NCBI GenBank assembly: GCA_964582265.1
Contig: CAZOQT010000002.1
Span: 1 to 64,000, forward strand
Direction of reading: 5' to 3'
Length of the DNA: 64,000 bases
DNA from: JBAZYK01 sp964582265
GTDB lineage: Bacteria > Patescibacteriota > Gracilibacteria > UBA1369
Shown here in pieces: positions 52,559-61,931 of the stretch (the first letter of the stretch is position 1; the number at the start of each line of letters is the position of its first letter). A model generated the notes under the pieces. It ran no database searches, was not told the origin of the DNA, and saw only the letters and a program-made list of their open reading frames with translations. Made by a program: the position numbers and the translations under genes.

Positions 52559-53488
52559 ATGGATTTACATTACGAATGGAAAATTATTGGTCATAAAAAA
52601 CAGCTCTCGGAATTAGAGCTTGATTTAGCCCAAAACAACCTGGCTCATGCCTATTTGTTAGCCGGCCCAAAGCAAATTGGCAAGTTTGCAATTGCTAAAA
52701 CGATTGGCAAGATTCTGCAGTGCGAAAATAATTTTTGTCATCTTTGCCAAACCTGCCAACATATAGAAAAAGGCTACCATGCTGACACGATTGAATTTTT
52801 TGATGATGGCAACTCACTTAAAATTGAGCAGATCAGAGAATTATTGGTCCGCCTTAATACAACAACGCAAAGCCGATATAAAATCGTGCTGATTCAAAAC
52901 ATTGAAAGACTGACTACAGAAGCTTCTAACGCACTGCTTAAAACTCTAGAAGATCCCCCTCCCAATGTTGTTTTTCTTCTTACAACCAGCAATTTAAAAG
53001 CGCTTTTGGCGACTATAATTTCTAGAGTTAGACTTCTTAAATTCCGCAATTTGCATAAAGATGAGTTGGTTGATTTTCTTAAACTAAGATATCCGGAAAA
53101 ATCAGGACAGGAATTAGAGACTTTACTTGCGCTGTCTCTTGGAAAGCCAGGAAAAGCGATCCAGCTGCTGGAAAACGAGGAGATGTTTCAATCCTATAAA
53201 AATATGTACGAAGAAATGATTTTGTTATTGAATAGAGACGACCTGGTTGAAAGATTTTTATATGTAGCTACAATGACCAAGGACGATCAAAGAATTGAAG
53301 ATTTTTTTCAGATCTTTTTAGCTGTTGTTCGCCAAGAATTATTAAATATTTCCGCCCAGAGCAAATTGGATGAAAAACTTGCGCAAAAAAGGATTAAATT
53401 GATCAGTGATTTGCAAAAAACATATGATCTGCTGCAAAAAAACATTAACGCCCGTTTAGCTCTGGAAAACCTAATGCTTGCCTTATGA
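52559..53488 (+). CDS. holB: DNA polymerase III subunit delta'
   Basis: Clamp-loader subunit, 309 residues. Walker A region reads 'LLAGPKQIGKFAIA' (36-43; Thr/Ser of GKT replaced by Phe, as is usual for the non-hydrolysing delta' subunit), zinc Cys set 'CENNFCHLCQTCQH', 'KIVLIQNIERLTTEASNALLKTLEDPP' and the sensor-like 'TIISRV'. It follows the MurF-like gene by 18 bases and its TGA overlaps the next ATG. Confidence 0.93.
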   Translation: MDLHYEWKIIGHKKQLSELELDLAQNNLAHAYLLAGPKQIGKFAIAKTIGKILQCENNFCHLCQTCQHIEKGYHADTIEFFDDGNSLKIEQIRELLVRLNTTTQSRYKIVLIQNIERLTTEASNALLKTLEDPPPNVVFLLTTSNLKALLATIISRVRLLKFRNLHKDELVDFLKLRYPEKSGQELETLLALSLGKPGKAIQLLENEEMFQSYKNMYEEMILLLNRDDLVERFLYVATMTKDDQRIEDFFQIFLAVVRQELLNISAQSKLDEKLAQKRIKLISDLQKTYDLLQKNINARLALENLMLAL

Positions 53489-54252
53489 AAATACTCTTAT
53501 TAATTGCGGGGATTGCTGTTTTAGTGCTGATATTTTTACGTCGATATAAGATGACGGAAAAGGGGATTGGCCCCGGTCAAATTTATGGCAAGCGGAAGCG
53601 TGTTTTTTATCATCTTTTTCATCACTTAGCGGAGGAAAAACATGAGGTAACGGCGCAAGAATTGATTCCCGCGCCGGAATCTATAAATCCAAAAGATGCA
53701 ATAAAAGGAAAATCACTTTTTAAGAGAGCTGAAGCCCATTTGGAAAAAGGTGATTTATTAAATACAGAAAAGTTGTTAATTCAAAGCTTAGCGCTGGATC
53801 CCAGCAGCTTGGAAGCTTATAACAAATTGGGGCTTATTTATATTAAAGAGGGCCAATTTAAGAAAGCGGAAATGATATTCAGGAAATTAACTTCGGCAAA
53901 AGGGGATGAACCTTCTTATCACAGCAATTTGGGGCTTACCCTGTATCATCAACAACAATTAGCGGAGGCAAAATCTGCATATGAAAAAGCGATTGAACTC
54001 GATCAAGGGCGCGCCGGCAGATATTTTAGTCTGGGGAAAATTTTGCATGCCATGAATGAAACCGATAAAGCATTGGTTCATTTTCAAAAAGCTCTGGAAA
54101 TGGATCCAAAGAACCTGGACTATCTTTTAACGATGGCGCAGTTTTACCAGGAACAGGGATTGTTAGCTGAGTCTAAGCATATTTTAGGAGAAATAATGGC
54201 AATGTTCCCAGAAAATGAAGATGCAATGCGTATGATGAAAGAACTTCCTTAG
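53485..54252 (+). CDS. Membrane-anchored TPR protein
   Basis: 255 residues. An N-terminal hydrophobic helix (about 3-20) is followed by a basic region and then tetratricopeptide repeats from about residue 75 to the end, for example 'LEAYNKLGLIYIKEGQFKKAE', 'SNLGLTLYHQQQLAEAKSAYEKAIEL' and 'FQKALEMDPKNLDYLLTMAQFYQEQG'. A scaffold role is inferred. The ATG overlaps the holB stop (ATGA). Confidence 0.9.
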   Translation: MKILLLIAGIAVLVLIFLRRYKMTEKGIGPGQIYGKRKRVFYHLFHHLAEEKHEVTAQELIPAPESINPKDAIKGKSLFKRAEAHLEKGDLLNTEKLLIQSLALDPSSLEAYNKLGLIYIKEGQFKKAEMIFRKLTSAKGDEPSYHSNLGLTLYHQQQLAEAKSAYEKAIELDQGRAGRYFSLGKILHAMNETDKALVHFQKALEMDPKNLDYLLTMAQFYQEQGLLAESKHILGEIMAMFPENEDAMRMMKELP

Positions 54253-54275
54253 TGTAATGTTTTGTAAATATTTTC

Positions 54276-54284
54276 TGTTATAAT
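54276..54284 (+). promoter_or_regulatory. Extended -10 promoter for the VanW gene
   Basis: TGT plus a perfect TATAAT 24 bases before the ATG. No matching -35 at 17 bp; TTGTAA lies too close. Confidence 0.45.
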
Positions 54285-54307
54285 AAGAGTCGAATCTAAA
54301 TCTTATA

Positions 54308-56236
54308 ATGACCTCATCTAAAAACAACCCGGGAAAATTTGACTGGAATACCTTCAAAAATTCTCTTAAAGACCGAAAAAAAATATTAAAAACGAGTGGC
54401 GCATATTTAGCTGGAATTATTGCCGTGACGGCGATTTTAGTAGTGGTTGATCTGGCTTCGGATCAAAGAATTTATCCTCGTGTATATGCAGGGCCGGTAG
54501 AATTAGGATACGTAAAAAGTAATGAGGCTTTGATGTTATTAACGCAAAAAACGGACGCATTTGTTGATACCCCTATTACTTTTAAACTGGCTAACAAAGA
54601 AGTCACCTTGACGCCAAAAGAGTTGGGAATAACATACAGCAATCAACGGGTAATAAATAACTTACCGACTTATCATTTTTCGGCATCAAAAACTTTGTCT
54701 TTAGTGCTTGGCTTAATAAAGGCTAAACATTTTGCATTGGCTTATGCTATTGATGGAGAAAAGGCCATAAAAGCTCTTGAACAAAAGTTGGAAATTCAAA
54801 ATTTGCGGGCAAAAAATGCTAGATTTGTTTATAAAAACAAAACACTGCAAATTGAACCAGAAGTAAATGGTACAATTATAGATCGTCCAGAACTTCTTAG
54901 GGCACTAGATAATAACGTTAAAAATTTAAAAAACGACCCAATTGAACTTAATACCATTCCCGAAGTTGCGAGCATTGCTACAGGGCATCTTGCTCAGGCA
55001 AAAGACCGCTTTCAGCAGGCAATTTCCAGCCCGATGTATCTTTTGTACGATGGGCATCGCTGGAAAATAGATCCAAAATTACACACAGATGCAATTACAT
55101 ATACCGATGAAAAAGTTTTGGAATTTAAAAAATTTGGGTGGTCCATTCCGGTAATTTTAGGCCATGAAAGTGTTGGCGAAAATGATGATTTTAGACTTAA
55201 GACAAGCCCCAGGATTGTTTTCATAAATCAACAAATATGGCCATTTTTATCTAAAAATATTGTCGCGTCAGTAAACAAACTTACCGAAGACGTAAAAATC
55301 TATAAAAATGACAAAGCAGAAATTGTGATTGATGGTCGCGGCGAAAATGGGTTAAGTGTCCAATCCGCAAAACTAGTCGCGAGTATGAATCTTGCGTTAA
55401 ATACCGGTATTAAAAATGTAAGCTTGCCCGTATACGAAGAAAAAGCAAAGGTTGAAATTGCGGCGGACATACAGGCTATGGGGATTAAAGAAATAATCGC
55501 GACCGGCTATACAACATACTACGGCTCGCCCACAAACCGTATCCGCAACATTAATGTAGGCATCAAGAAATTTAATGGCCTGGTTGTAAAACCGGGTGAA
55601 GTTTTTTCTTTCAATGAATATCTGGGACCGGTTGATGGATCGACAGGGTTCTTTCCGGAAAAAGTAATCAAGGGAAACAAGGCGGTTGTTGAGTATGGCG
55701 GAGGTATTTGCCAGGTTTCAACCACGCTTTACCGTGCCTTACTATATGCGGGAGTACCCATTGTTGAACGCTGGCCCCATACATGGAAAATAACTTATTA
55801 TGCCCAAGTCTTGGGGGACGGTATTGATGCTACAATTTATCCTGGTAATAAAGATTTGCGCTTTTTGAATGACACTGGCGCAAATATTTTGATTCAGTCG
55901 TACAGTGAAGGCTCACGAGCATATTTTAAATTGTACGGGACCAGTGATGGCCGAAAAGTTGCGCTAGATGGGCCACATGGAGGGGGAATGGATTATACCT
56001 GGTATCGTACAATCACCAAGGATGGACAGGCTAAAATAGAAAAAATCTTTAGCAAGTATACGCCAATGCCAAAGGTAGATCCTAACGCAGCTCCAGTACC
56101 CGACGCTACTGATAGCGGCACTGCCCCTGCCGGGACCTCTGGCACTAAGCCAGAAGCGGGAAGCGGTACTAATGCTGGCACTTCCAAGCCAACTGTACAG
56201 CCATCGCCAGCTACAAAACCAGCTCAAAAAAGTTAG
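54308..56236 (+). CDS. VanW-family surface protein
   Basis: 642 residues. Single N-terminal membrane helix (about 31-49), then two PG_binding_4-like units (about 78-190 and 215-340) and a VanW domain from about 405 to 540 ('VKPGEVFSFNEYLGPVDGSTGFFPEKVI', 'YGGGICQVSTTLYRALLYAGVPI', 'DATIYPGNKDLRFLNDTG'). The last ~50 residues are Pro/Ala/Gly/Thr-rich and probably extend through the wall. Related proteins accompany cell-wall genes; the biochemical activity is not established. It ends 17 bases before the convergent YtxH-like gene. Confidence 0.92.
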   Translation: MTSSKNNPGKFDWNTFKNSLKDRKKILKTSGAYLAGIIAVTAILVVVDLASDQRIYPRVYAGPVELGYVKSNEALMLLTQKTDAFVDTPITFKLANKEVTLTPKELGITYSNQRVINNLPTYHFSASKTLSLVLGLIKAKHFALAYAIDGEKAIKALEQKLEIQNLRAKNARFVYKNKTLQIEPEVNGTIIDRPELLRALDNNVKNLKNDPIELNTIPEVASIATGHLAQAKDRFQQAISSPMYLLYDGHRWKIDPKLHTDAITYTDEKVLEFKKFGWSIPVILGHESVGENDDFRLKTSPRIVFINQQIWPFLSKNIVASVNKLTEDVKIYKNDKAEIVIDGRGENGLSVQSAKLVASMNLALNTGIKNVSLPVYEEKAKVEIAADIQAMGIKEIIATGYTTYYGSPTNRIRNINVGIKKFNGLVVKPGEVFSFNEYLGPVDGSTGFFPEKVIKGNKAVVEYGGGICQVSTTLYRALLYAGVPIVERWPHTWKITYYAQVLGDGIDATIYPGNKDLRFLNDTGANILIQSYSEGSRAYFKLYGTSDGRKVALDGPHGGGMDYTWYRTITKDGQAKIEKIFSKYTPMPKVDPNAAPVPDATDSGTAPAGTSGTKPEAGSGTNAGTSKPTVQPSPATKPAQKS

Positions 56237-56253
56237 TAAATTAACTATCGCGT

Positions 56254-56541
56254 TTAATTGTTGTGATCCATTTCGTTTGGAATCTTGCGAAAGTCTTTCT
56301 CGTTCATTTCGACCTGCCTTTTTTTAATTCCTCTGCGAAAAATGCGATCTTTAATACTGCCTAAAAGGCCCTTCTTTTTTTGAGCCAAAAACTCACGGGT
56401 TTCTGCGCCTTTCTTTGGGGCAATACTCATACCAATTACAGAACCTATTGCGCCTCCGACTATTGCTCCCATGACCAACTTGTCTAACTTAGATTTCTTT
56501 TTACCCAAGTCTTTGTCCTTTTTCTTACCAAATCCAAACAT
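56254..56541 (-). CDS. YtxH-like membrane protein
   Basis: 95 residues: a Lys-rich start, one Gly-rich membrane helix (about 27-44, 'MGAIVGGAIGSVIGMSIAP') followed directly by 'KKGAETREFLAQKKK', the YtxH-type ending. Function unknown; often stress-related. Separated from trxB by nine bases on the same strand, so likely cotranscribed. Confidence 0.82.
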   Translation of the reverse strand: MFGFGKKKDKDLGKKKSKLDKLVMGAIVGGAIGSVIGMSIAPKKGAETREFLAQKKKGLLGSIKDRIFRRGIKKRQVEMNEKDFRKIPNEMDHNN

Positions 56542-56550
56542 ATTTTAAAA

Positions 56551-57483
56551 TTAATTGTATTGGATGTAGACCTTTGATCCTCTTAGTAATTTTATCGCAC
56601 TTAGGGCTGCATTACAACCGTTGCCAACGCTGGACGCGATCTGTGCCGGACTACCTGTACAATCACCAGCCGCGAATAAGCCAGGTATGTTTGTTTTGCC
56701 GTCAAAATCCACTTTGATGTAATTATTGTTCATCTCCAGCCCCAGTTTTTTAGCAAAGGCTGTAGCGCCGGCCACTCCGACCGCCATAAAAACACCTTCA
56801 GTGATTAGCTCGGATCCGTCTGTAAAAATGATTTTTTCGGCCTTTTGTGGCGTTGCGTTGCCGGTGGAATCTGTAATTTCCTTAATGCGTACGGTCTTTT
56901 GCAGTTGTATGCCAGAAGTTGATATTTCTTTTTGCATTTCTGGGGAAAAAACGAAGTCTTTTCCATGACTTAACACGGTGATTTCTTTGGTATAGTTTAG
57001 CAGCTGTAAAGCTTCTTCTGCGGCGTAATTGCCATTGCCAACCACTACCAATTTTTTATTCCGGAAGAAAAACCCATCGCAAACCACACAATACGATACG
57101 CCTTTACCAGTTAGCTCCAGTTCGTTTTTAATGCCAGATAACGCGTAACTTTGACCTGTGGCAATAATTACCGTTTTGCTTTGAAATTCGATTTGCTGAT
57201 CAGATTTTAGTGTAAATGTACCATCTGGGTTTAACCGGATGTCCACAATTTCGTGTTCAATCAGTTCCGTGCCAAATTTTTTTGCGTGATCGACACCTTT
57301 CATAACCAATTCTGGCCCCGTTATTGATTCCGGGAAGCCAAAATAATTTGCAATGGTATGTGACCTGTAAAGACTGCCTTTTTTATAGTCGCCAAAAATC
57401 ACGGTTTTAAGCTGAGCTCTTGAGGTATAAACCGCTGCCATTAATCCAGCAGGACCACAGCCAATAATCGCGATATCGTACAT
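56551..57483 (-). CDS. trxB: Thioredoxin reductase
   Basis: FAD/NADPH flavoenzyme, 310 residues. FAD motif 'IIGCGPAGLMAA' at 6-17, redox-active CVVC near residue 132 ('SYCVVCDGFFF'), NADPH motif 'VVGNGNYAAEEALQL' and C-terminal FAD motif 'GLFAAGDCTG'. The second Gly-rich site reads GNGNYAAEE rather than GGGNSAAEE, and it lacks the usual HRR specificity loop wording, so coenzyme preference could differ. An A/T-rich leader precedes the start. Confidence 0.93.
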   Translation of the reverse strand: MYDIAIIGCGPAGLMAAVYTSRAQLKTVIFGDYKKGSLYRSHTIANYFGFPESITGPELVMKGVDHAKKFGTELIEHEIVDIRLNPDGTFTLKSDQQIEFQSKTVIIATGQSYALSGIKNELELTGKGVSYCVVCDGFFFRNKKLVVVGNGNYAAEEALQLLNYTKEITVLSHGKDFVFSPEMQKEISTSGIQLQKTVRIKEITDSTGNATPQKAEKIIFTDGSELITEGVFMAVGVAGATAFAKKLGLEMNNNYIKVDFDGKTNIPGLFAAGDCTGSPAQIASSVGNGCNAALSAIKLLRGSKVYIQYN

Positions 57484-57526
57484 CTATAATTAAAAATTAA
57501 TTAGTAATTTTTTGTAAAAATTCGAG

Positions 57527-59125
57527 TTAATTGCTATTACTTGATTGTCTACTTTTTGGCTTTGGTAAAACAACGGATCCGTCCTTTGACTTGGCGTAAT
57601 CAACATTTTTTGTGCGACGAATAATGTTTACCTTAATTTTGCCTGGATAAGCAACGTTTCCCTGAATTTCTTCCGCGATGTTTTGAGCAAGGTAAGGTAG
57701 ATCTTCATCTTTTAACCTTTGAGGTTCAACCAAAACGCGAACTTCACGCCCTGCGGAAATCGCAAAAGCTTTACTTACACCTTCATAGGAAGTGGAAATT
57801 GATTCAATTGCTTGTATCCTCTCGATATATTTTTCTAAAGATTCCTGGCGAGCTCCCGGACGACCGGCAGAAATGGCGTCTCCGGCTTTTACAAGCATGG
57901 CCTCTGCGGTGTGTTGAGGAACAGCATCATGATGTGCCCATGCAGCATGGATTTCGTCATCAGAAAACCCATATTTTTCCATGATCTCTTTAGTCAGAAC
58001 ATCATGAGAGCCACCAACTTCCTGATCAATTGCTTTTCCTAAATCGTGAAAAAAGCCGCCAATTTTACAATCCATCATATTAACACCCAATTCTCCACCA
58101 AGCATAAGTGTAAAGTAGCCGACTTCAAAAGAGTGCTTAATAATACTTTGTCCGTAGCTGGTGCGGAATTTAAGACGCCCAACTATCTTCATAAAATCTG
58201 GAGGGAAGTTCCTTTTTTCTAATCCCAACATTCTAACTGTATCGCGGCCAATTTGAATCAATGTACGATCCGTATCTTGTTCCGCTTCCTTTAATTTTTG
58301 GCGAACTTTATCGGGCGTTATAATTCTTTCTTTCATTAATTTGACCAAAGTTTCACGGGCTATATGCCTTTTTACTAAATCAAAACAAGAGACAATAATT
58401 GAGTCCGGAGCGTCATTGAAGATTATATCTACGCCTGTTAATTCTTCTAAAAGGAGTATATTTTCGGCTTTATTACCAAGTAAACGCCCTTTGATATCAT
58501 CACGAGGCACGGTTAAGGTTGAACTCTTTTTTTCCACCGAGGTAGGGGCGGAATATCTTTGAATAACCTGGGTAATAAGATTTTTTGCTAAACGTTCCTT
58601 ATCTTCTTTAAGGTACTCTTCGTACTTGTGCAGACGGTCTTCTCTCTGCAATTCCAAATCACGATCAAGTTCATTTAAAAGATCGTTTTTTACATCCTCT
58701 ATATTGGTCCCTGTTTTTTGCGCCAACTTTAATGTCATTTCTTTTTCCATGATTTTGTTCTTTTCTTCCAGCGCTTTAATCAACTGATTTTCCTGGTCTA
58801 AAACCATTTTAATATCAGCATTTTTTTGTTCTTTGGTTTTTAATTGCTCCTCTTTAGATAAAATCAATTTTTCTATTTTTTCGGATTGAACCTTGATTTT
58901 TTCTTCGTACTCTCTACCTTTGTGCTTCATGTTTTCGACTTCCATTTCAGCTTTTTTGCGTACAGCTTCGGCCTCCTGTAAAGATTTATTTAAAAGCTCC
59001 TCGCTTTTTTTCTGAACAGTCGCAAGGTCTTCAGTTTTTTTTGGTTTGATTAGGTAAAGCCCAACGAGTGCTCCGGTAATCAATCCTCCTGCAATAATAA
59101 TTATATCAATAAGTTCACTTGGCAT
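57527..59125 (-). CDS. rny: Ribonuclease Y
   Basis: Membrane-anchored endoribonuclease that starts mRNA decay. 532 residues from ATG 59125 (a TTG at 59143 adds six). N-terminal membrane helix (about 6-24), a long coiled coil to about residue 190, KH domain (about 205-285, 'VPRDDIKGRLLGNKAENILLLEELTGVDI'), and HD domain with 'HSFEVGYFTLML' and the catalytic pair His360-Asp361 ('FFHDLGKAID'). The usual 'GKEGRNI' of the KH loop reads 'GNKAENI'. Confidence 0.95.
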   Translation of the reverse strand: MPSELIDIIIIAGGLITGALVGLYLIKPKKTEDLATVQKKSEELLNKSLQEAEAVRKKAEMEVENMKHKGREYEEKIKVQSEKIEKLILSKEEQLKTKEQKNADIKMVLDQENQLIKALEEKNKIMEKEMTLKLAQKTGTNIEDVKNDLLNELDRDLELQREDRLHKYEEYLKEDKERLAKNLITQVIQRYSAPTSVEKKSSTLTVPRDDIKGRLLGNKAENILLLEELTGVDIIFNDAPDSIIVSCFDLVKRHIARETLVKLMKERIITPDKVRQKLKEAEQDTDRTLIQIGRDTVRMLGLEKRNFPPDFMKIVGRLKFRTSYGQSIIKHSFEVGYFTLMLGGELGVNMMDCKIGGFFHDLGKAIDQEVGGSHDVLTKEIMEKYGFSDDEIHAAWAHHDAVPQHTAEAMLVKAGDAISAGRPGARQESLEKYIERIQAIESISTSYEGVSKAFAISAGREVRVLVEPQRLKDEDLPYLAQNIAEEIQGNVAYPGKIKVNIIRRTKNVDYAKSKDGSVVLPKPKSRQSSNSN

Positions 59126-59173
59126 AATTTTTGGGTTTAACAAAAGTCCGGGGCAAATTGTAACACAGGGCTG

Positions 59174-60325
59174 TTAGGTTTGGATAGAGAAATCCCCCTT
59201 AGTGTCTCTTAGGTCGGCAATTATTTTAGGGAGTTTTTGCAGTACGGTTTGGATTTCTTCTTTGGTTGTATGCTTACCAAGGGTAAGGCGAAGACTGCCT
59301 TTGGCCAGTTTGGTTGGCAAACCAATCCCAAGTAGAACATGCGATGGTTCCAGGGTGCCGGCGGTGCAGGCTGAGCCGGTGGAAGCACAAATCCCCTCTA
59401 AATCCAACCTAAACAATAGAGACTCTCCATCAACACCTTCAAAAGAAAAATTTACGTTGTTGGCGAGCCTATGATCTGGATCTCCGTTTAAATGGGCATG
59501 CGGAATCTTGGAAATGCTCGCAATAAGTTCATCTTTTAAGCCTTTTATCCTGTTTTTTTCCTTATCCTTATGGGCTTCTGCCAATTTAAGCGCTTCTGCA
59601 AAACCAACAATTCCAGCCACGTTTTCCGTGCCTCCTCTTAGCCTGTGTTCTTGTCCTCCTCCATATAGTAATGGAGTAATCTTTGTTCCTTTTTTAATAA
59701 ATAAGCATCCCACGCCTTTTGGACCATAAATTTTTCCACCATTCAAAGTCATCATATCAACTTTCAGATCTTCAACGTTTAAATTTTCAAAACCTGCGGC
59801 CTGACAAGCATCTGTGTGAAAAACAACACCGTGTTTATTAGTTATTTTCCCTATTTCTTCAATATTTTCCAGTGTACCGATTTCGTTTTGACCGTACATT
59901 ACGCTTACCAAAAAAGTTTCCGGTGTTATTGCTTTTTCCAGTTCCTGTAAATTTATTCGCCCCTGTTTATCCACTTTCAAAAAAGTTACATCATAACCAC
60001 GCCTCTGCAATTCATTAATAGGATGTAAAATTGAATGATGCTCGATCTGAGTTGTTATTATATGTTTTTTTGAAGTTGCGTTTGATACTCCAAAAACAGC
60101 CCAATTGTTTGCTTCCGTTCCGCTCCCTGTAAAAAAGACTTCATCAGCTGCGCAGTGTAAAATTTTTGCGACTTCTCCCCTGGCTTTATCGACTGCGCCT
60201 CTACTATTTTGAGCAAATTGATAAATACTGGAAGGGTTTGCAAAATCTCTATCCAAAAAAGGAAGCATTTTTTCTAAAACTTTTTTTTCGAGCGGGGTTG
60301 CTGCCGCGTAATCAAGATAGATCAT
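59174..60325 (-). CDS. iscS: Cysteine desulfurase, NifS/IscS type
   Basis: PLP enzyme that takes sulfur from cysteine for Fe-S clusters and tRNA thiolation. 383 residues from ATG 60325. 'YLDYAAATPL' opening, PLP lysine region 'GGKIYGPKGVGCL' (Lys198; the His before Lys in the common SxHKxxGPKG is Gly) and catalytic loop 'STGSACTAGTLEPSHVLLGIG' with Cys320. The long loop is of group I (NifS/IscS) type. No iscU or nifU scaffold gene is adjacent. Divergent from dnaN. Confidence 0.94.
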   Translation of the reverse strand: MIYLDYAAATPLEKKVLEKMLPFLDRDFANPSSIYQFAQNSRGAVDKARGEVAKILHCAADEVFFTGSGTEANNWAVFGVSNATSKKHIITTQIEHHSILHPINELQRRGYDVTFLKVDKQGRINLQELEKAITPETFLVSVMYGQNEIGTLENIEEIGKITNKHGVVFHTDACQAAGFENLNVEDLKVDMMTLNGGKIYGPKGVGCLFIKKGTKITPLLYGGGQEHRLRGGTENVAGIVGFAEALKLAEAHKDKEKNRIKGLKDELIASISKIPHAHLNGDPDHRLANNVNFSFEGVDGESLLFRLDLEGICASTGSACTAGTLEPSHVLLGIGLPTKLAKGSLRLTLGKHTTKEEIQTVLQKLPKIIADLRDTKGDFSIQT

Positions 60326-60506
60326 AAAAAACAAATATGACTAGTTCAAATCTAAAAAATACGAATGTTGAAACTTTTTAAGTTGTTTAAAAACTTGAAC
60401 AATTTTGGGGTGAAAAATGTTAGTTTTTAGTGACTATAAACCCTTCAAAATTTCGACATGGCTTAATATAGCACATATACATTTTTTTTAGACAAGTTAT
60501 GCAAAA

Positions 60507-60538
60507 GTTTTGAACATGTTTTGGTTATTGTTCAAAAC
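60507..60538. repeat. Perfect 10-bp inverted repeat GTTTTGAACA / TGTTCAAAAC
   Basis: Arms at 60507-60516 and 60529-60538 with 12 bp between. The same word recurs exactly at 60713-60722 and with one change (GTTTTAAACA) at 60607-60616. Confidence 0.6.
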
Positions 60539-60734
60539 TAGAAACTTACTATATGTCTACAAATGGCCTTATTAAGCTCACTTAAATACCTTGTTTTTAT
60601 ATAAAAGTTTTAAACATATAACAACACTTAATGACTAAAAAAACAAGGGGGTATTACTTTGACTAATCAAAATATATTAATAATTATTAAATACTAGTTA
60701 GAGGGGATTTTGGTTTTGAACATTTAAAAAAATA

Positions 60735-60762
60735 TTGTCAGGGAGAAAAATAACGCTATAAT
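60735..60762 (+). promoter_or_regulatory. Promoter for dnaN
   Basis: TTGTCA, 16 bp, perfect TATAAT; about 28 nt from the predicted start of transcription to the ATG. Confidence 0.65.
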
Positions 60763-60796
60763 TGGTGAGTCAAAGTAAATATTCATAAATTCCGCC

Positions 60797-61903
60797 ATGA
60801 AACTTTTCTGTACGCAGGCCGATTTAGAGGAGGCTCTTAATATTGTAAATAAAGCCATTACTCCAAACAGCACATTACCGGTTTTAAATAATATTTTATT
60901 GAAAGCCGAAGATAAAAAATTGTTTTTTTCAGCAACAAACCTGGAAATTGCCATTCAGTACTTTATTCCTGCTGATGTTAGAGCGGAAGGATCCATTACT
61001 GTTCCAGCCAAATTATTGACCAGTTATATTTCTTTGCTTAAGGATGCAAATGTTGAAATAGCTGTTTCTGAAGGCAATACTGTGAATATTAAATCCGAGT
61101 CTTCACAGACAAAAATGAAGGGAATTAGCGCGGATGAGTTTCCGAATATTCCAAAAGTTACCAAGGAAAATATTATCAAGGTTTCTACAAAAGATCTGGA
61201 TAGCGCGATTATGCAAACTGTATTTGCGGCCTCCAGTAACACCTCAAGACCGGTTCTTTCTGGTGTTTTGTTCCACGTTGATAAAGATGCAGTTAAGATT
61301 GTATCAACAGATAGTTACCGCTTAGCAGAGAGGAAAATTGTTTTAGGAGAAAAGACAAACATTTCACTGCAATGTGTAATACCGGCCAGAACTATTTCTG
61401 AACTTGGAAAAATTCTTTCTAAAACACAAGAAAAAGAGGTTGAAATAGCTGTTTCTAAGAATCAGGTAATGTTCACTATTTCCAATATTGAACTTATGTC
61501 CAGGCTGATTGAAGGGAAGTTTCCTGATTATGAGAAGATTATTCCAAAAACAAGCAAGACCAAGGTTGAGGTTGGAACTGAAGATTTGTCGTTAGTGGTA
61601 AAGCGTGTTAGCCTTTTTGCTAAGGAAAACAATAACAGCATTAAAGTTTCCGCAACTAATGATGGAAAGTTACTGGTTTCTACTGACGAAACCAAGGTAG
61701 GTGAAGAAAAAGCAGAAATAACTGTAAAAATGGAAGGTGAAAATAATAAAATTGCGGTAAACGCTCAGTATTTGTTGGATGTATTGAACTTCATCCAATC
61801 GGAAAAAATAGTACTGGAGCTTGATGATAAGCTATCCCCGGCTGTAATAAAGCCAACAAATAATCAGGACTATATCTATATCATCATGCCGTTAAAGGTT
61901 TAA
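60797..61903 (+). CDS. dnaN: DNA polymerase III sliding clamp (beta)
   Basis: Ring-shaped processivity clamp. 368 residues, normal length, with three similar domains. Opening 'MKLFCTQADLEEALNIVNKAI', 'LPVLNNILLKAEDKKLFFSATNLEI', 'FSGVL'-like central motif as 'SRPVLSGVLFHVD' and 'IVSTDSYRLAERKI', and the C-terminal 'AVIKPTNNQDYIYIIMPLKV' ending, which carries the partner-binding Met/Leu pocket residues. Followed 28 bases later by mfd on the same strand. Confidence 0.97.
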   Translation: MKLFCTQADLEEALNIVNKAITPNSTLPVLNNILLKAEDKKLFFSATNLEIAIQYFIPADVRAEGSITVPAKLLTSYISLLKDANVEIAVSEGNTVNIKSESSQTKMKGISADEFPNIPKVTKENIIKVSTKDLDSAIMQTVFAASSNTSRPVLSGVLFHVDKDAVKIVSTDSYRLAERKIVLGEKTNISLQCVIPARTISELGKILSKTQEKEVEIAVSKNQVMFTISNIELMSRLIEGKFPDYEKIIPKTSKTKVEVGTEDLSLVVKRVSLFAKENNNSIKVSATNDGKLLVSTDETKVGEEKAEITVKMEGENNKIAVNAQYLLDVLNFIQSEKIVLELDDKLSPAVIKPTNNQDYIYIIMPLKV

Positions 61904-61931
61904 GGTTGGTTTGAAAGAGGATAACACTTTT

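Larger units (their letters stand above)
60335..60796. other. 462-bp AT-rich region between iscS and dnaN, possible origin region
   Basis: No ORF worth calling. It holds a perfect 10-bp inverted repeat (60507-60538), two further copies or near copies of the word GTTTTGAACA (60607, 60713), a DnaA-box-like TTATGCAAA (60498, two mismatches from TTATCCACA) and the dnaN promoter. dnaN and an AT-rich spacer next to divergent genes is a common oriC setting, but dnaA is not in this window. Confidence 0.4.

Noticed and set aside
60507..60538. GTTTTGAACA inverted repeat as a LexA (SOS) box
   Set aside because: The GAAC and GTTC half-sites are separated by far more than the four bases of known LexA boxes of this type.
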